From assembly GCF_947500765.1 (NCBI RefSeq), contig NZ_CANMTH010000001.1:496001-560000 (forward strand): 64,000 nucleotides of DNA. Direction: 5' to 3'. This stretch comes from an uncultured Formosa sp. Its GTDB lineage: Bacteria > Bacteroidota > Bacteroidia > Flavobacteriales > Flavobacteriaceae. Under the pieces are notes generated by a model that saw nothing but the letters and a program-made list of their open reading frames with translations, was not told the origin of the DNA and did not search any database. This document shows, in pieces, positions 36,524-46,388 of the stretch. Made by a program: the position numbers and the translations under genes. Each line of letters opens with the position of its first letter. The first letter of the stretch is position 1.

Positions 36524-38257
36524 ATGAACACAGAAACAGTAAAAACAATAAAGACCGCTACAGAAAAAACCGTGCGTATTTCGGGGAGCGAGGCTATCAT
36601 TAAATGTTTGTTAGCTGAAGGTGTTGAAATTCTTTATGGATATCCAGGAGGAGCTATAATGCCTGTTTACGATGAACTTTATAAATATAAAGACAAAATT
36701 CATCATGTTTTAACACGTCATGAACAAGGTGCTGCACACGCAGCTCAAGGTTATGCTCGTATTTCAGGAAAGGTAGGGGTCGCCGTGGCAACTTCAGGTC
36801 CGGGGGCAACAAATCTAATAACAGGTATCGCAGATGCTCAAATAGATTCTACACCTTTAGTTTGTATTACTGGTCAAGTATCATCCCATTTATTGGGAAG
36901 TGATGCGTTTCAAGAAACAGACATTGTAGGTATTTCTACTCCTGTTACTAAATGGAATGTTCAAATTACTAAAGCCTCAGAAATTCCTGAAGTTATAGCG
37001 AAAGCATTTTATATTGCTAAAAGCGGACGTCCAGGACCTGTGTTGGTAGATATTACAAAAGATGCTCAGTTTGAAGAGTTTGATTTTAAATACGAAAAAT
37101 GTACTTCGGTACGTAGTTATAAAGCAGCTTGCAAAATAGATAGTAAGGCTGTCCAAAAAGCGGCAGACTTAATTAATAGTGCTAAAAAACCTATGATTGT
37201 TTGGGGTCAGGGTATTATTTTAGGAAAAGCAGAGCAAGAGCTAAAAACTGTAATTGAAAAAGCAGGAATACCTTCAGCTTGGACCATTTTAGGAGCTTCA
37301 GCCGTACCAACAGATCATCCTTTAAATATAGGAATGGTTGGTATGCACGGTAATTATGCGCCAAATATGTTAACAAACGAGTGTGATGTATTAATTGCAA
37401 TCGGTATGCGTTTCGACGATCGTGTAACGGGCAGTTTGTCTACATATGCAAAGCAAGCTAAGGTTATTCATTTTGAAATAGATCCAGCTGAAATTGATAA
37501 GAACGTAAAAACAGATGTTGCTGTTCTTGGAGATTCTAAGTTGAGTTTAGCAGAATTGATTCCGCTTTTAAACGAAAATTCACATCCAGAATGGCATCAA
37601 AAATTTAAAGATTTATATGCTATCGAGTTTGAAAAAGTGATTAAAGACGATTTACATCCAACCAAGGAAGGTTTAACTATGGGTGAGGTGTTAAATCAGA
37701 TAAATATACAGTCTAAAGGAGATGCTGCGATCGTGTCGGATGTTGGTCAGCATCAAATGATTGCGTGTCGTTATGCAAAATTCAACAAAACTAAAAGTAA
37801 TATCACTTCAGGAGGTTTAGGAACTATGGGCTTTGCGTTGCCAGCTGCTATTGGAGCAAAAATGGCTGCTCCAGACCGTGATGTTGTTGCTATTATTGGT
37901 GATGGTGGTTTTCAAATGAATATTCAAGAATTAGGAACCATTTTTCAACAAAAAGTACCTGTTAAAATTGTAGTTTTAAATAATGAATTTTTAGGAATGG
38001 TTCGCCAATGGCAACAATTGTTTTTCGATAAGCGTTACGCATCTACCGAAATGACAAATCCTGATTTTGTAGCAATTGCAAAAGGATATTATTTAGATGC
38101 TAAAAAAATAACAAAGCGTGAAGAATTGGCTGATGCTGTAGCCGAAATGATGGCTTGCGAAGGCGCATATTTATTAGAGGTTTGCGTCGAGAAGGAAGAC
38201 AATGTTTTTCCAATGATACCAACAGGAGCTTCAGTTTCAGAAATTAGATTAAGTTAA
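36524..38257 (+). CDS. ilvB: Acetolactate synthase, large (catalytic) subunit
   Basis: The 577 residues form a thiamine-diphosphate enzyme with catalytic Glu67 in LTRHEQGAAHAAQGYARISG. The C-terminal ThDP motif starts at Asp460 (IIGDGGFQMNIQELGTI) and ends with VVLNN about 26 residues later. It condenses two pyruvates, or pyruvate and 2-oxobutyrate. An N-terminal extension of about 18 residues precedes the domain. ilvN follows after 2 nt, consistent with a two-subunit enzyme. Confidence 0.96.
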   Translation: MNTETVKTIKTATEKTVRISGSEAIIKCLLAEGVEILYGYPGGAIMPVYDELYKYKDKIHHVLTRHEQGAAHAAQGYARISGKVGVAVATSGPGATNLITGIADAQIDSTPLVCITGQVSSHLLGSDAFQETDIVGISTPVTKWNVQITKASEIPEVIAKAFYIAKSGRPGPVLVDITKDAQFEEFDFKYEKCTSVRSYKAACKIDSKAVQKAADLINSAKKPMIVWGQGIILGKAEQELKTVIEKAGIPSAWTILGASAVPTDHPLNIGMVGMHGNYAPNMLTNECDVLIAIGMRFDDRVTGSLSTYAKQAKVIHFEIDPAEIDKNVKTDVAVLGDSKLSLAELIPLLNENSHPEWHQKFKDLYAIEFEKVIKDDLHPTKEGLTMGEVLNQINIQSKGDAAIVSDVGQHQMIACRYAKFNKTKSNITSGGLGTMGFALPAAIGAKMAAPDRDVVAIIGDGGFQMNIQELGTIFQQKVPVKIVVLNNEFLGMVRQWQQLFFDKRYASTEMTNPDFVAIAKGYYLDAKKITKREELADAVAEMMACEGAYLLEVCVEKEDNVFPMIPTGASVSEIRLS

Positions 38258-38259
38258 TT

Positions 38260-38787
38260 ATGGAAGATACTATAAACACATATACCATCTCAATTTATAC
38301 TGAGAATAATATTGGTCTTTTAAATAGAATTTCAGCGATTTTTCAACGCAGACATATTAATGTTGAAAGTATAAATACGTCTATTTCTGAAATAGAAGGC
38401 GTGTCTAGATTTACTATTGTGGTGAATCTTAGGGAAGAACGTATGAAAAAAATAATCGGTCAGATAGAAAAGCAAGTTGAAGTGATTAAAGCTTACTACC
38501 ATACCGATGAAGAAACGATTTATCAAGAATCTTGTATGTTTAAATTAAAATCTGATTTATTATTTGAAGAACGCGAAATTCAAAATATAATAAGAGATAG
38601 TAATGCAAGAATTATACACGTTAATAAAGAATTTTTTGTACTTGAAAAATCAGGTAAAAGAAATGAAATAGAACAACTATATCGCGATTTTAGTGTCTAT
38701 GGCATCATGCAATTTGTACGTTCTGGACGTATTGCAGTAACCAAACAAGAAATGAAAATATCACAAATGCTAGTAGCATTTAATTAA
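38260..38787 (+). CDS. ilvN: Acetolactate synthase, small (regulatory) subunit
   Basis: The 175 residues have an N-terminal ACT domain (YTISIYTENNIGLLNRISAIFQRRHINVESINTS, in shortened form residues 7-41) and a C-terminal small-subunit domain. The protein activates IlvB and confers valine feedback inhibition. The conserved NIGLLNRISAIFQRR effector-site stretch is intact. It sits between ilvB and ilvC in the operon. Confidence 0.95.
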   Translation: MEDTINTYTISIYTENNIGLLNRISAIFQRRHINVESINTSISEIEGVSRFTIVVNLREERMKKIIGQIEKQVEVIKAYYHTDEETIYQESCMFKLKSDLLFEEREIQNIIRDSNARIIHVNKEFFVLEKSGKRNEIEQLYRDFSVYGIMQFVRSGRIAVTKQEMKISQMLVAFN

Positions 38788-38797
38788 TTAAAACAAA

Positions 38798-40282
38798 ATG
38801 GCAAATTATTTTAACACCTTATCATTAAGAAAACAATTAGAACAATTATCAAAATGTCGTTTCATGGCATCTTCAGAATTTGAAGATGGTGTAAATGCAT
38901 TAAAAGGTAAAAAAATCGTCATTGTAGGATGTGGCGCACAAGGATTGAACCAAGGATTAAATATGAGAGATTCTGGGTTAGATATTTCTTATACATTACG
39001 TGCGGCAGCTATTAAAGAAAAACGCGCATCTTATGTTAATGCTACTGAAAATAACTTTACAGTTGGAACTTACGAAGAATTAATTCCAACGGCAGATTTA
39101 GTATTAAATTTAACGCCAGACAAGCAACATACAAATGTTGTTAAAACGATTATGCCTTTAATGAAAAAAGGATCAACATTATCGTATTCTCACGGGTTTA
39201 ATATTGTAGAAGAAGGTACTCAAGTTCGTGAAGATATAACCGTAATTATGGTTGCACCTAAATGTCCAGGAACAGAAGTTCGTGAAGAATATAAACGTGG
39301 TTTTGGTGTGCCAACATTAATTGCTGTACACCCAGAAAACGATCCAGAAGGAAAAGGTCTAGCGCAAGCTAAAGCTTATGCAGTAGCAACAGGAGGAGAT
39401 AAAGCGGGAGTTTTAGAATCGTCTTTCGTTGCAGAGGTTAAGAGTGATTTAATGGGAGAACAAACTATTTTATGTGGTGCATTACAAACAGGATCTATTT
39501 TATGTTTCGATAAAATGATTGAAGAAGGTATAGAACCAGGTTATGCTGCTAAATTAATTCAATATGGTTGGGAAACTGTAACAGAAGCATTAAAGCATGG
39601 TGGTATTACAACTATGATGGATCGTTTATCTAATCCAGCTAAAATTAAAGCTTATAAATTATCTGAGGAATTAAAAGATATTTTACGTCCGTTATTTGAA
39701 AAACATATGGATGATATTATCTCTGGGCATTTCTCTAAAACAATGATGGAAGACTGGGCAAACGACGATGTTAATCTTTTAACATGGAGAGAAGCTACAG
39801 GAGAAACAGCATTCGAAAAAACAGAATTAACTTCAGAAAAGATCTCAGAACAAGAGTATTTTGATAATGGAGTATTAATGGTTGCAATAGTAAAATCTGG
39901 AGTTGAATTAGCATTCGAAACTATGGTAAGTTCAGGGATTATTCAAGAATCTGCTTACTACGAATCACTTCACGAATTACCATTAATTGCAAATACAATT
40001 GCAAGAAAGAAACTTTACGAAATGAACCGTGTAATTTCTGATACAGCAGAATACGGATGTTATTTATTCGATCATGCAGCTAAGCCTTTATTAGTAGACT
40101 TTATGAAAGGTATTAAAACAGATGTGATTGGAAAGCCATATGCAGTAACATCTAACGAGGTTGATAATATTGAATTAATTGCGGTAAACGATGCGATTAG
40201 AAATCACCCTATTGAAACAATAGGAAAATCGTTAAGAACAGCTATGACTGCAATGAAAACAATAAAAACTGATGTCGAATAA
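38798..40282 (+). CDS. ilvC: Ketol-acid reductoisomerase, class II (long form)
   Basis: At 494 residues this is the long form with a duplicated knotted domain, as in enterobacteria. The Rossmann motif [21 protein letters not shown] is near residue 45, followed by the [21 protein letters not shown] region. The enzyme isomerises and reduces acetolactate or acetohydroxybutyrate with NADPH and Mg2+. The gene is 10 nt after ilvN. Confidence 0.96.
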   Translation: MANYFNTLSLRKQLEQLSKCRFMASSEFEDGVNALKGKKIVIVGCGAQGLNQGLNMRDSGLDISYTLRAAAIKEKRASYVNATENNFTVGTYEELIPTADLVLNLTPDKQHTNVVKTIMPLMKKGSTLSYSHGFNIVEEGTQVREDITVIMVAPKCPGTEVREEYKRGFGVPTLIAVHPENDPEGKGLAQAKAYAVATGGDKAGVLESSFVAEVKSDLMGEQTILCGALQTGSILCFDKMIEEGIEPGYAAKLIQYGWETVTEALKHGGITTMMDRLSNPAKIKAYKLSEELKDILRPLFEKHMDDIISGHFSKTMMEDWANDDVNLLTWREATGETAFEKTELTSEKISEQEYFDNGVLMVAIVKSGVELAFETMVSSGIIQESAYYESLHELPLIANTIARKKLYEMNRVISDTAEYGCYLFDHAAKPLLVDFMKGIKTDVIGKPYAVTSNEVDNIELIAVNDAIRNHPIETIGKSLRTAMTAMKTIKTDVE

Positions 40283-40309
40283 GACACCTCAGTATTAGCC
40301 TAATAAAAC

Positions 40310-41575
40310 ATGCAAACTGAAAATAAAATATATTTTCCAAGTCTAAAAGCAGTAAAAGCAGCAGCCGAACGTTTAAAATCGGTTGCTGTTTTAACGCCTT
40401 TAACCCAAAACTTACACTACTCTAAGCAATTCGATGCTAATATATTGTTTAAACGAGAAGATTTACAATTAGTAAGGTCTTACAAAATAAGAGGAGCATA
40501 TAACCGAATTTCGTCTTTAACAAAAGAACAAATGGAAAAAGGTATTGTATGTGCAAGTGCCGGAAACCATGCTCAGGGTGTTGCTTTATCTTGTAAATTA
40601 TTAAAAATAAAGGGAACCATCTTTATGCCTTCACCAACACCTAATCAAAAAATTGAGCAGGTAAAAATGTTTGGAGAAGAATACACAGAAATTGTTTTGG
40701 TTGGTGATACTTTCGATGATGCTTATCATGCGTCAATGTTAGAATGTGAACGTTTACATAAAACTTTTATTCACCCGTTTAACGATAAGGAAGTTATTGA
40801 AGGGCAAGCAACAATTGGTCTTGAAATATTAAGCCAGACAGAAGTTCCTATAGATTATGTGTTTATACCAGTAGGAGGAGGAGGATTAGCCTCTGGTTTG
40901 TCTACTGTTTTTAAACTATTATCTCCGAACACTAAAGTTATTGGTGTAGAGCCAGAAGGTGCGCCTTCTATGAAAACATCCATTAAAAACGGTCATAATA
41001 CAGAATTAAAAAACATCGAGAACTTTGTCGATGGCGCTGCTGTTAAGAAAGTAGGAGACCGCACATTTGCTATTTGCCAGCAAAATTTAAATAATATGAT
41101 TACAGTTCCAGAAGGCAAAGTCTGCGAAACTATATTAGAATTGTATAATAAAGATGCAATTGTTGTAGAGCCGGCAGGAGCTTTAAGTATTTCTGCTCTC
41201 GATTTTTATGCTGAAGAAATTAAAGGTAAAAATGTAGTTTGCGTAATTAGCGGAAGCAATAATGATATTACCAGAACGGCCGAGATTAAAGAACGTGCTT
41301 TATTATACACCAATTTAAAACATTATTTTATAGTAAAATTTCCACAGCGAGCAGGTGCTCTAAAAGAATTTGTTGCTGAAATTTTAGGCCCGAACGATGA
41401 TATTACGTATTTCCAATATGCTAAAAAAACGAATCGAGAAAACGGTTCGGCTGTTGTTGGTATAGAATTAAAGTCGTCTAAAGATTTAGCACCATTAATG
41501 GAGAAAATGAAAACAAAAAATTTCTACGGAGATTACTTAAACGATAATCCAGACCTGTTTCAGTTTTTAGTATAA
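40310..41575 (+). CDS. ilvA: Threonine dehydratase, biosynthetic
   Basis: The 421 residues belong to fold-type II PLP enzymes, with the Schiff-base Lys59 in RSYKIRGAYN, the GGGGLASG phosphate loop (PVGGGGLASGLS) and a single ACT-like C-terminal domain (HYFIVKFPQRAGALKEFV). It deaminates threonine to 2-oxobutyrate, the first step to isoleucine. The short single-domain regulatory region differs from the two-domain enteric enzyme. It is the last ilv gene, and its presence explains why the leader contains Ile codons as well as Val codons. Confidence 0.94.
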   Translation: MQTENKIYFPSLKAVKAAAERLKSVAVLTPLTQNLHYSKQFDANILFKREDLQLVRSYKIRGAYNRISSLTKEQMEKGIVCASAGNHAQGVALSCKLLKIKGTIFMPSPTPNQKIEQVKMFGEEYTEIVLVGDTFDDAYHASMLECERLHKTFIHPFNDKEVIEGQATIGLEILSQTEVPIDYVFIPVGGGGLASGLSTVFKLLSPNTKVIGVEPEGAPSMKTSIKNGHNTELKNIENFVDGAAVKKVGDRTFAICQQNLNNMITVPEGKVCETILELYNKDAIVVEPAGALSISALDFYAEEIKGKNVVCVISGSNNDITRTAEIKERALLYTNLKHYFIVKFPQRAGALKEFVAEILGPNDDITYFQYAKKTNRENGSAVVGIELKSSKDLAPLMEKMKTKNFYGDYLNDNPDLFQFLV

Positions 41576-41653
41576 GCTTAACTTTTATGTAAACTACTAA
41601 ATGCGATTAAAAGGTTATATTTAATACACGAACTGTTAATTTAAAAATATATT

Positions 41654-43246
41654 ATGAATACATCTTTTTTGGATATTCCGGATCAATATAAAATTACAAC
41701 TGAAATTAATCAAAACACATATTTAGTAGGAGGTGAATTAAAAAAATGGACAGGAGATACAGCCAATGTATATTCGTCAATTTCATCAACTCCAGAATAT
41801 AAACCAACATTGCTTGGTAAAATTCCTCAATTAGGAAAAAAAGAAGCCTTGGAAGCTTTAGATTCTGCTTGCGATGCTTACGGTAAAGGGCAAGGAGAAT
41901 GGCCTACCATGAAAGTTATAGATCGTGTGGCCTGTATGGAAAAGTTTGTAAAACAAATGAAAACCAAGCGCGACGAAATTGTAAAATTACTAATGTGGGA
42001 GATTGGTAAAAGTTTGCCAGATTCTGAAAAGGAATTCGATAGAACTGTAGATTATGTTTACGATACTATTGAAGAATATAAACAATTAGATCGTGATAGT
42101 GCAAAATTTGAAAAGCACGATGGTGTAAATGCGCATATTAGAAGAGGTTCTTTAGGTGTCGTATTGTGTTTAGGCCCTTATAATTATCCTTTAAATGAAA
42201 CTTTTGCACTGTTAATTCCTGCCATTATTATGGGGAATACAGTTATTTTTAAACCAGCAAAACATGGAGTATTATTAATAACACCGTTGTTAGAAGCTTT
42301 TCAAACTAGTTTTCCTACAGGTGTAGTAAACATTATTTACGGTCGAGGCCGTGTGGTTGCAACTCCGATTATGGAAAATGGCCGTGTAGATGTGCTTGCC
42401 TTAATAGGAAATAGTACTTCTGCGAATGCTTTACAAGAGAGTCATCCAAGACAAAATAGATTGCGATTGGTTTTAGGATTAGAAGCTAAAAATCCAGCAA
42501 TTGTTTTACCAGATGCAGATTTAGATTTAACAATAGACGAATGTATTGCAGGAACACTGTCTTTTAATGGGCAACGTTGTACCGCATTAAAAGTATTATA
42601 TGTTCACGAAAATATTATTGAAGAGTTTAATAAGCGTTTTTCTGCACGAGTAGATGCATTACCATTCGGAAATCCATGGGATCAAGGAGCAAAATTAACA
42701 CCGCTTCCAGAACCAGGGAAACCAGCTTATATTCAAGAACTAATAGATGATGCTTCAGAAAAAGGAGCTACTATTTTAAATAAAAAAGGAGGAGAAACTA
42801 CTGAAAATTATATTTTTCCAGCAGTATTATATCCTGTAAATAAAGACATGCGTGTTTTTAAAGAGGAACAATTCGGACCAGTAATTCCTGTTTTACCATT
42901 TACAGATATTCAAGAGCCACTTCACGATATGGCCGAATCTAATTATGGGCAACAAGTAAGTGTATTTGGTCAGAATGTAAAAACATTAGCACCTTTAATA
43001 GATACTTTGGTAAATTTAGTATGTCGTGTTAATTTAAACAGTTCTTGTCAAAGAGGACCAGATGTATATCCATTTACAGGACGAAAAGATTCTGCCGTAG
43101 GAACATTAAGTGTGCATGATGCATTACGATCTTTTTCTATAAGAACTTTTGTAGCCTCAAAAGACAATGACTATAATAATGCGATATTAAATGAATTGCT
43201 TGACACTAAGGCATCTAATTTTATAAGCACCGATTATATTTTATAA
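41654..43246 (+). CDS. gapN: NADP-dependent glyceraldehyde-3-phosphate dehydrogenase (non-phosphorylating)
   Basis: The 530 residues are an aldehyde dehydrogenase with catalytic Cys309 in [14 protein letters not shown], general-base Glu in [15 protein letters not shown] and the [16 protein letters not shown] segment. The length and the C-terminal [19 protein letters not shown] region resemble GapN-type enzymes, which oxidise glyceraldehyde 3-phosphate directly to 3-phosphoglycerate and make NADPH. It is 78 nt after ilvA; no terminator is obvious between them. NADPH supply for IlvC is a possible link. Confidence 0.85.
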   Translation: MNTSFLDIPDQYKITTEINQNTYLVGGELKKWTGDTANVYSSISSTPEYKPTLLGKIPQLGKKEALEALDSACDAYGKGQGEWPTMKVIDRVACMEKFVKQMKTKRDEIVKLLMWEIGKSLPDSEKEFDRTVDYVYDTIEEYKQLDRDSAKFEKHDGVNAHIRRGSLGVVLCLGPYNYPLNETFALLIPAIIMGNTVIFKPAKHGVLLITPLLEAFQTSFPTGVVNIIYGRGRVVATPIMENGRVDVLALIGNSTSANALQESHPRQNRLRLVLGLEAKNPAIVLPDADLDLTIDECIAGTLSFNGQRCTALKVLYVHENIIEEFNKRFSARVDALPFGNPWDQGAKLTPLPEPGKPAYIQELIDDASEKGATILNKKGGETTENYIFPAVLYPVNKDMRVFKEEQFGPVIPVLPFTDIQEPLHDMAESNYGQQVSVFGQNVKTLAPLIDTLVNLVCRVNLNSSCQRGPDVYPFTGRKDSAVGTLSVHDALRSFSIRTFVASKDNDYNNAILNELLDTKASNFISTDYIL

Positions 43247-43265
43247 AAAATAGTTAAAAAGTTAA

Positions 43266-43294
43266 TTGATATATTGAATTAATTTGTACATTTG
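43266..43294 (+). promoter_or_regulatory. sigma-ABfr-type promoter of the arginine operon
   Basis: TTG at 43266-43268, an 18-nt spacer and TACATTTG at 43287-43294. The predicted start of transcription falls at or within a few nt of the leader-peptide ATG at 43299, so the leader peptide may be read from an almost leaderless mRNA. Confidence 0.7.
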
Positions 43295-43298
43295 ATTT

Positions 43299-43373
43299 AT
43301 GATTATAATTAAAAATAATATACGTCCATCTAGTCCCGCAATTGCATTGCGCCGACGCCGCAGTGCACACTAA
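43299..43373 (+). CDS. argL: Arg-rich leader peptide of the arginine operon
   Basis: A 24-codon frame starts MIIIKNNIRPSS and ends ALRRRRSAH before TAA. Four consecutive Arg codons (CGC CGA CGC CGC) sit near the end, a classic sensor arrangement, and the operon downstream makes arginine. A 9-bp hairpin (TGCATTGCG 43343-43351 with CGCAGTGCA 43359-43367) has the Arg codons in its loop and arms and would be held open by a stalled ribosome. The gene symbol is proposed by analogy only. Confidence 0.75.
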   Translation: MIIIKNNIRPSSPAIALRRRRSAH

Positions 43374-43532
43374 TCTTCTAGAGTTGTTCACCTAATTTTA
43401 CGTATTTATTTTTTTATTTTGACTACATCACTTTATACATTTTATACACAACCTATAGTTACTTTAAACAGTAGCCGTATTACATCACGCCCTATTTTAT
43501 TTCGCCGCCCAGTAGGGTGCTTTATATCTTAG
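43374..43532 (+). other. Second Arg-containing open frame in the arg leader region
   Basis: Directly after the leader stop TAA, the same frame stays open for 52 codons to TAG at 43530-43532. It contains six Arg codons and the dense stretch SRITSRPILFRRPVGCFIS at its end. No ATG is present; TTG at 43419 is a possible start (37 codons). A 7-bp stem (CGCCCTA 43488-43494 with TAGGGTG 43513-43519) lies on the RPILFRRPVG codons. It could be a second sensor peptide or only structured leader RNA. Confidence 0.4.
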
Positions 43533-43605
43533 GAACTTTAGGTGTGTCCAGTTCTTCTTTCTAGAAATCAATACTTTTTTAACTTTTAATTTTAAAATCA
43601 AAACA
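43533..43605 (+). promoter_or_regulatory. Distal arg leader with weak hairpin and T-run
   Basis: A weak stem (AGGAACT 43531-43537 with AGTTCTT 43550-43556), then the palindrome TTTCTAGAAA (43558-43567) and a run of six T at about 43573-43578. This could be a low-GC terminator of the attenuator. The evidence is weaker than for the ilv terminator. Confidence 0.35.
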
Positions 43606-44214
43606 ATGGAAATTGTTATTGCTGACAAGTCGCATACAGTTTATGCAGAAATTATTTGTGATACTATAGCAGACTCTGCTAGAGTAAGAGGTACCGGGAT
43701 CGCTAAAAGAACTCCTGAGTATGTTATTGCAAGAATGATAAATGGAAATGCAGTTATTGCTTTAGAAGACGGTAAATTTGCTGGCTTCTGTTATATTGAA
43801 GCTTGGGAACATGGAAAATTTGTTGCCAACTCAGGTTTAATTGTACATCCGGATTTTAGAAATAGAGGGTTAGCAAAAGAGATTAAACATAAAATTTTCA
43901 ATCATTCCATAACAAAGTATCCTAAGGCCAAAGTATTTAGTATAACGACAGGATTGCCGGTAATGAAAATGAATTCAGATTTAGGATATAAACCTGTTAC
44001 ATTTTCCGAACTGACAGACGATCAAACTTTTTGGAAAGGTTGCCAAACCTGCAAAAATTATGATGTTTTACAACGTACAGAACAAAAGATGTGTTTATGC
44101 ACAGGTATGCTATACGATCCGGATAAACAACCTCCAAAAGATCAGAAGCCTGTAAAACCAAGCGTATTTAATAGATTAAAAAGCATTAAGGAGCATTTGT
44201 TTCTAAAAAAATAA
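43606..44214 (+). CDS. GNAT acyltransferase, candidate first enzyme of arginine synthesis
   Basis: This 202-residue GNAT-fold protein has the acyl-CoA motif HPDFRNRGLAKEIKHKI at about 81-97. After the catalytic domain comes a cysteine cluster, Cys146-x-x-Cys149 and Cys163-x-Cys165 (GCQTCKNY and MCLCTG), that looks like a metal site. It is the first gene of a nine-gene arginine operon that contains every later step but no argA or argJ. I infer that it acylates glutamate (acetyl or succinyl). The family assignment is firm; the reaction is inferred from context. Confidence 0.75.
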   Translation: MEIVIADKSHTVYAEIICDTIADSARVRGTGIAKRTPEYVIARMINGNAVIALEDGKFAGFCYIEAWEHGKFVANSGLIVHPDFRNRGLAKEIKHKIFNHSITKYPKAKVFSITTGLPVMKMNSDLGYKPVTFSELTDDQTFWKGCQTCKNYDVLQRTEQKMCLCTGMLYDPDKQPPKDQKPVKPSVFNRLKSIKEHLFLKK

Positions 44215-44220
44215 TATAAA

Positions 44221-45402
44221 ATGAAAAAATTAGTAATAGCATACAGTGGAGGTTTAGATACATCATACTGTGCAGTAAGTTTATCAAAAGAGTACGATGT
44301 ACACGCCATAAGTGTTAACACCGGAGGTTTTACTAAAGAAGAAATTAGCCATATAGAAAGTAACGCTTATAAAATGGGCGTTTCTACTTATAAAAATATT
44401 GATGCCGTAGCTACATTTTACCAAAAAGTAGTGAAGTATTTAATTTTTGGAAATGTATTGAAAAACAATACATATCCGTTATCAGTAAGTGCAGAGCGTA
44501 TTATTCAAGCCATTGAAATTGTAGAATATGCAAAAAGCATTGACGCAAAATATATCGCTCACGGTAGTACAGGAGCAGGAAACGACCAAGTACGTTTCGA
44601 TATGATTTTTCAAATTCTAGCACCAGGAATTGAAATTATTACGCCTATTAGAGATCAGAAATTAGCAAGACAGACAGAAATCGATTATTTGGTTGCAAAT
44701 GGTATCGATATGAATTGGGCAAAAGCTAAATATTCTGTTAACAAAGGTCTTTGGGGAACTAGTGTTGGTGGTGAAGAAACATTAACTTCAGAAAAACCTT
44801 TACCTGGTGAAGCATATCCATCTCAATTAGAAAAAACAGACGAGCAAAAAGTAACCTTAACGTTTAATAAAGGTGAATTTGTTGCTCTTAATGGAGCAAA
44901 AGCGGCACCAGAAAAAAATATTGAAGCATTAAATGAAATAGCTTCAAAATATGCCATAGGAAGAGATATTCATGTTGGAGATACTATTGTTGGAATTAAA
45001 GGGCGTGTTGGTTTTGAAGCTGCCGCAGCTTTAATTACAGTAAAAGCACACCACTTATTAGAAAAACACACGCTTACTAAATGGCAAATGCAACATAAAG
45101 ATTACTTATCTAGTTTCTATGGTATGCATTTACACGAAGGTCAGTTTTTAGATCCTGTAATGCGAGATATGGAAGCATTCTTGTCAAGTAGTCAGGAAAA
45201 TGTAACAGGAGATGTTGTTGTTACTCTTAAGCCATACCATTTTTCTTTAGATGGAATTTCTTCTAAACACGATTTAATGAATTCTACATTTGCAAGTTAT
45301 GGTGAAGAAAATAAAGGGTGGACAGCAGATGATGCTAAAGGATTTATAAAAATTCTTGGAAATCAGAATAAGATATACCAACTCGTAAATAACAAATCAT
45401 GA
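44221..45402 (+). CDS. argG: Argininosuccinate synthase
   Basis: The 393 residues begin MKKLVIAYSGGLDTSYCAVSL with the PP-loop ATP motif, and include AHGSTGAGNDQVRFD, a substrate-binding family signature. It joins citrulline and aspartate with ATP. It is placed early in the operon and not next to argH. Its stop overlaps the argC start (ATGA), so the genes are translationally coupled. Confidence 0.96.
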   Translation: MKKLVIAYSGGLDTSYCAVSLSKEYDVHAISVNTGGFTKEEISHIESNAYKMGVSTYKNIDAVATFYQKVVKYLIFGNVLKNNTYPLSVSAERIIQAIEIVEYAKSIDAKYIAHGSTGAGNDQVRFDMIFQILAPGIEIITPIRDQKLARQTEIDYLVANGIDMNWAKAKYSVNKGLWGTSVGGEETLTSEKPLPGEAYPSQLEKTDEQKVTLTFNKGEFVALNGAKAAPEKNIEALNEIASKYAIGRDIHVGDTIVGIKGRVGFEAAAALITVKAHHLLEKHTLTKWQMQHKDYLSSFYGMHLHEGQFLDPVMRDMEAFLSSSQENVTGDVVVTLKPYHFSLDGISSKHDLMNSTFASYGEENKGWTADDAKGFIKILGNQNKIYQLVNNKS

Positions 45403-46376
45403 TACAAGCCGGAATTGTAGGAGGAGCAGGGTATACTGCAGGAGAACTGATTAGGATATTAATGTATCACTCACAGGTAAATATCGATTTTATCTACAGT
45501 ACGTCTAATGCCGGAAATCTGGTAAGTAAAGTGCATCAAGATTTAATTGGATCTACAGATTTACAATTTACAGATACCATTAATGCCAATGTAGATGTGT
45601 TATTCTTGTGTTTAGGACATGGGAATTCTACAGCGTTTTTAGAAAAAAACAGTTTTTCTGAATCCACTAAAATTATCGATTTAAGTAACGATTTTAGATT
45701 AGAAGCAGATGCTAATTTTAACGATATGGAATTCGTTTACGGACTTCCAGAACTAAATAAAGAAGCTATTATTACTGCGAAGTATTTAGCAAATCCAGGA
45801 TGTTTTGCAACTGCTATTCAGTTGGCTTTGTTGCCATTAGCGTCGGATGGGAAGTTTAAAGACGATGTTCATATTAATGCTGTAACAGGAGCAACAGGAG
45901 CAGGAACGTCATTGTCTACAACCACACATTTTACATGGAGAGATAATAACTTTTCTTATTACAAGCCTTTTACACATCAGCATTTAGGAGAAATTAATCA
46001 GTCGGTGAAGCAATTACAAAGTGGTTTTAATTCTGAAATCATTTTTATGCCAAATCGTGGTGATTTTTCACGCGGAATTTTTGCTACGGCTTACACGAAG
46101 TATGATGGTACTTTAGAAGATGCTAAAGCATTGTATAAATCATTTTACAAGGATGCTAAATTTACAGTGGTTTCAGATGAAGATATTCATTTAAAACAAG
46201 TGGTAAATACCAATAAATGTATTCTTCATATACATAAACATAATGATAAATTATTGGTAACTAGCATTATCGATAATTTATTAAAAGGCGCTTCAGGGCA
46301 AGCTGTTCAAAACATGAATTTAATGTTTGGATTTGAAGAAACTGAAGGTGTACAACTAAAAGCTACTTATTTTTAA
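45399..46376 (+). CDS. argC: N-acyl-gamma-glutamyl-phosphate reductase
   Basis: The 325 residues have an N-terminal Rossmann motif (GIVGGAGYTAGELIRIL) and active-site Cys135 in LANPGCFATAIQLALLPL. The enzyme reduces the acyl-glutamyl phosphate made by ArgB to the semialdehyde. It overlaps argG by 4 nt and is followed 12 nt later by proC. Confidence 0.95.
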   Translation: MIQAGIVGGAGYTAGELIRILMYHSQVNIDFIYSTSNAGNLVSKVHQDLIGSTDLQFTDTINANVDVLFLCLGHGNSTAFLEKNSFSESTKIIDLSNDFRLEADANFNDMEFVYGLPELNKEAIITAKYLANPGCFATAIQLALLPLASDGKFKDDVHINAVTGATGAGTSLSTTTHFTWRDNNFSYYKPFTHQHLGEINQSVKQLQSGFNSEIIFMPNRGDFSRGIFATAYTKYDGTLEDAKALYKSFYKDAKFTVVSDEDIHLKQVVNTNKCILHIHKHNDKLLVTSIIDNLLKGASGQAVQNMNLMFGFEETEGVQLKATYF

Positions 46377-46388
46377 ATCATTCGACTT

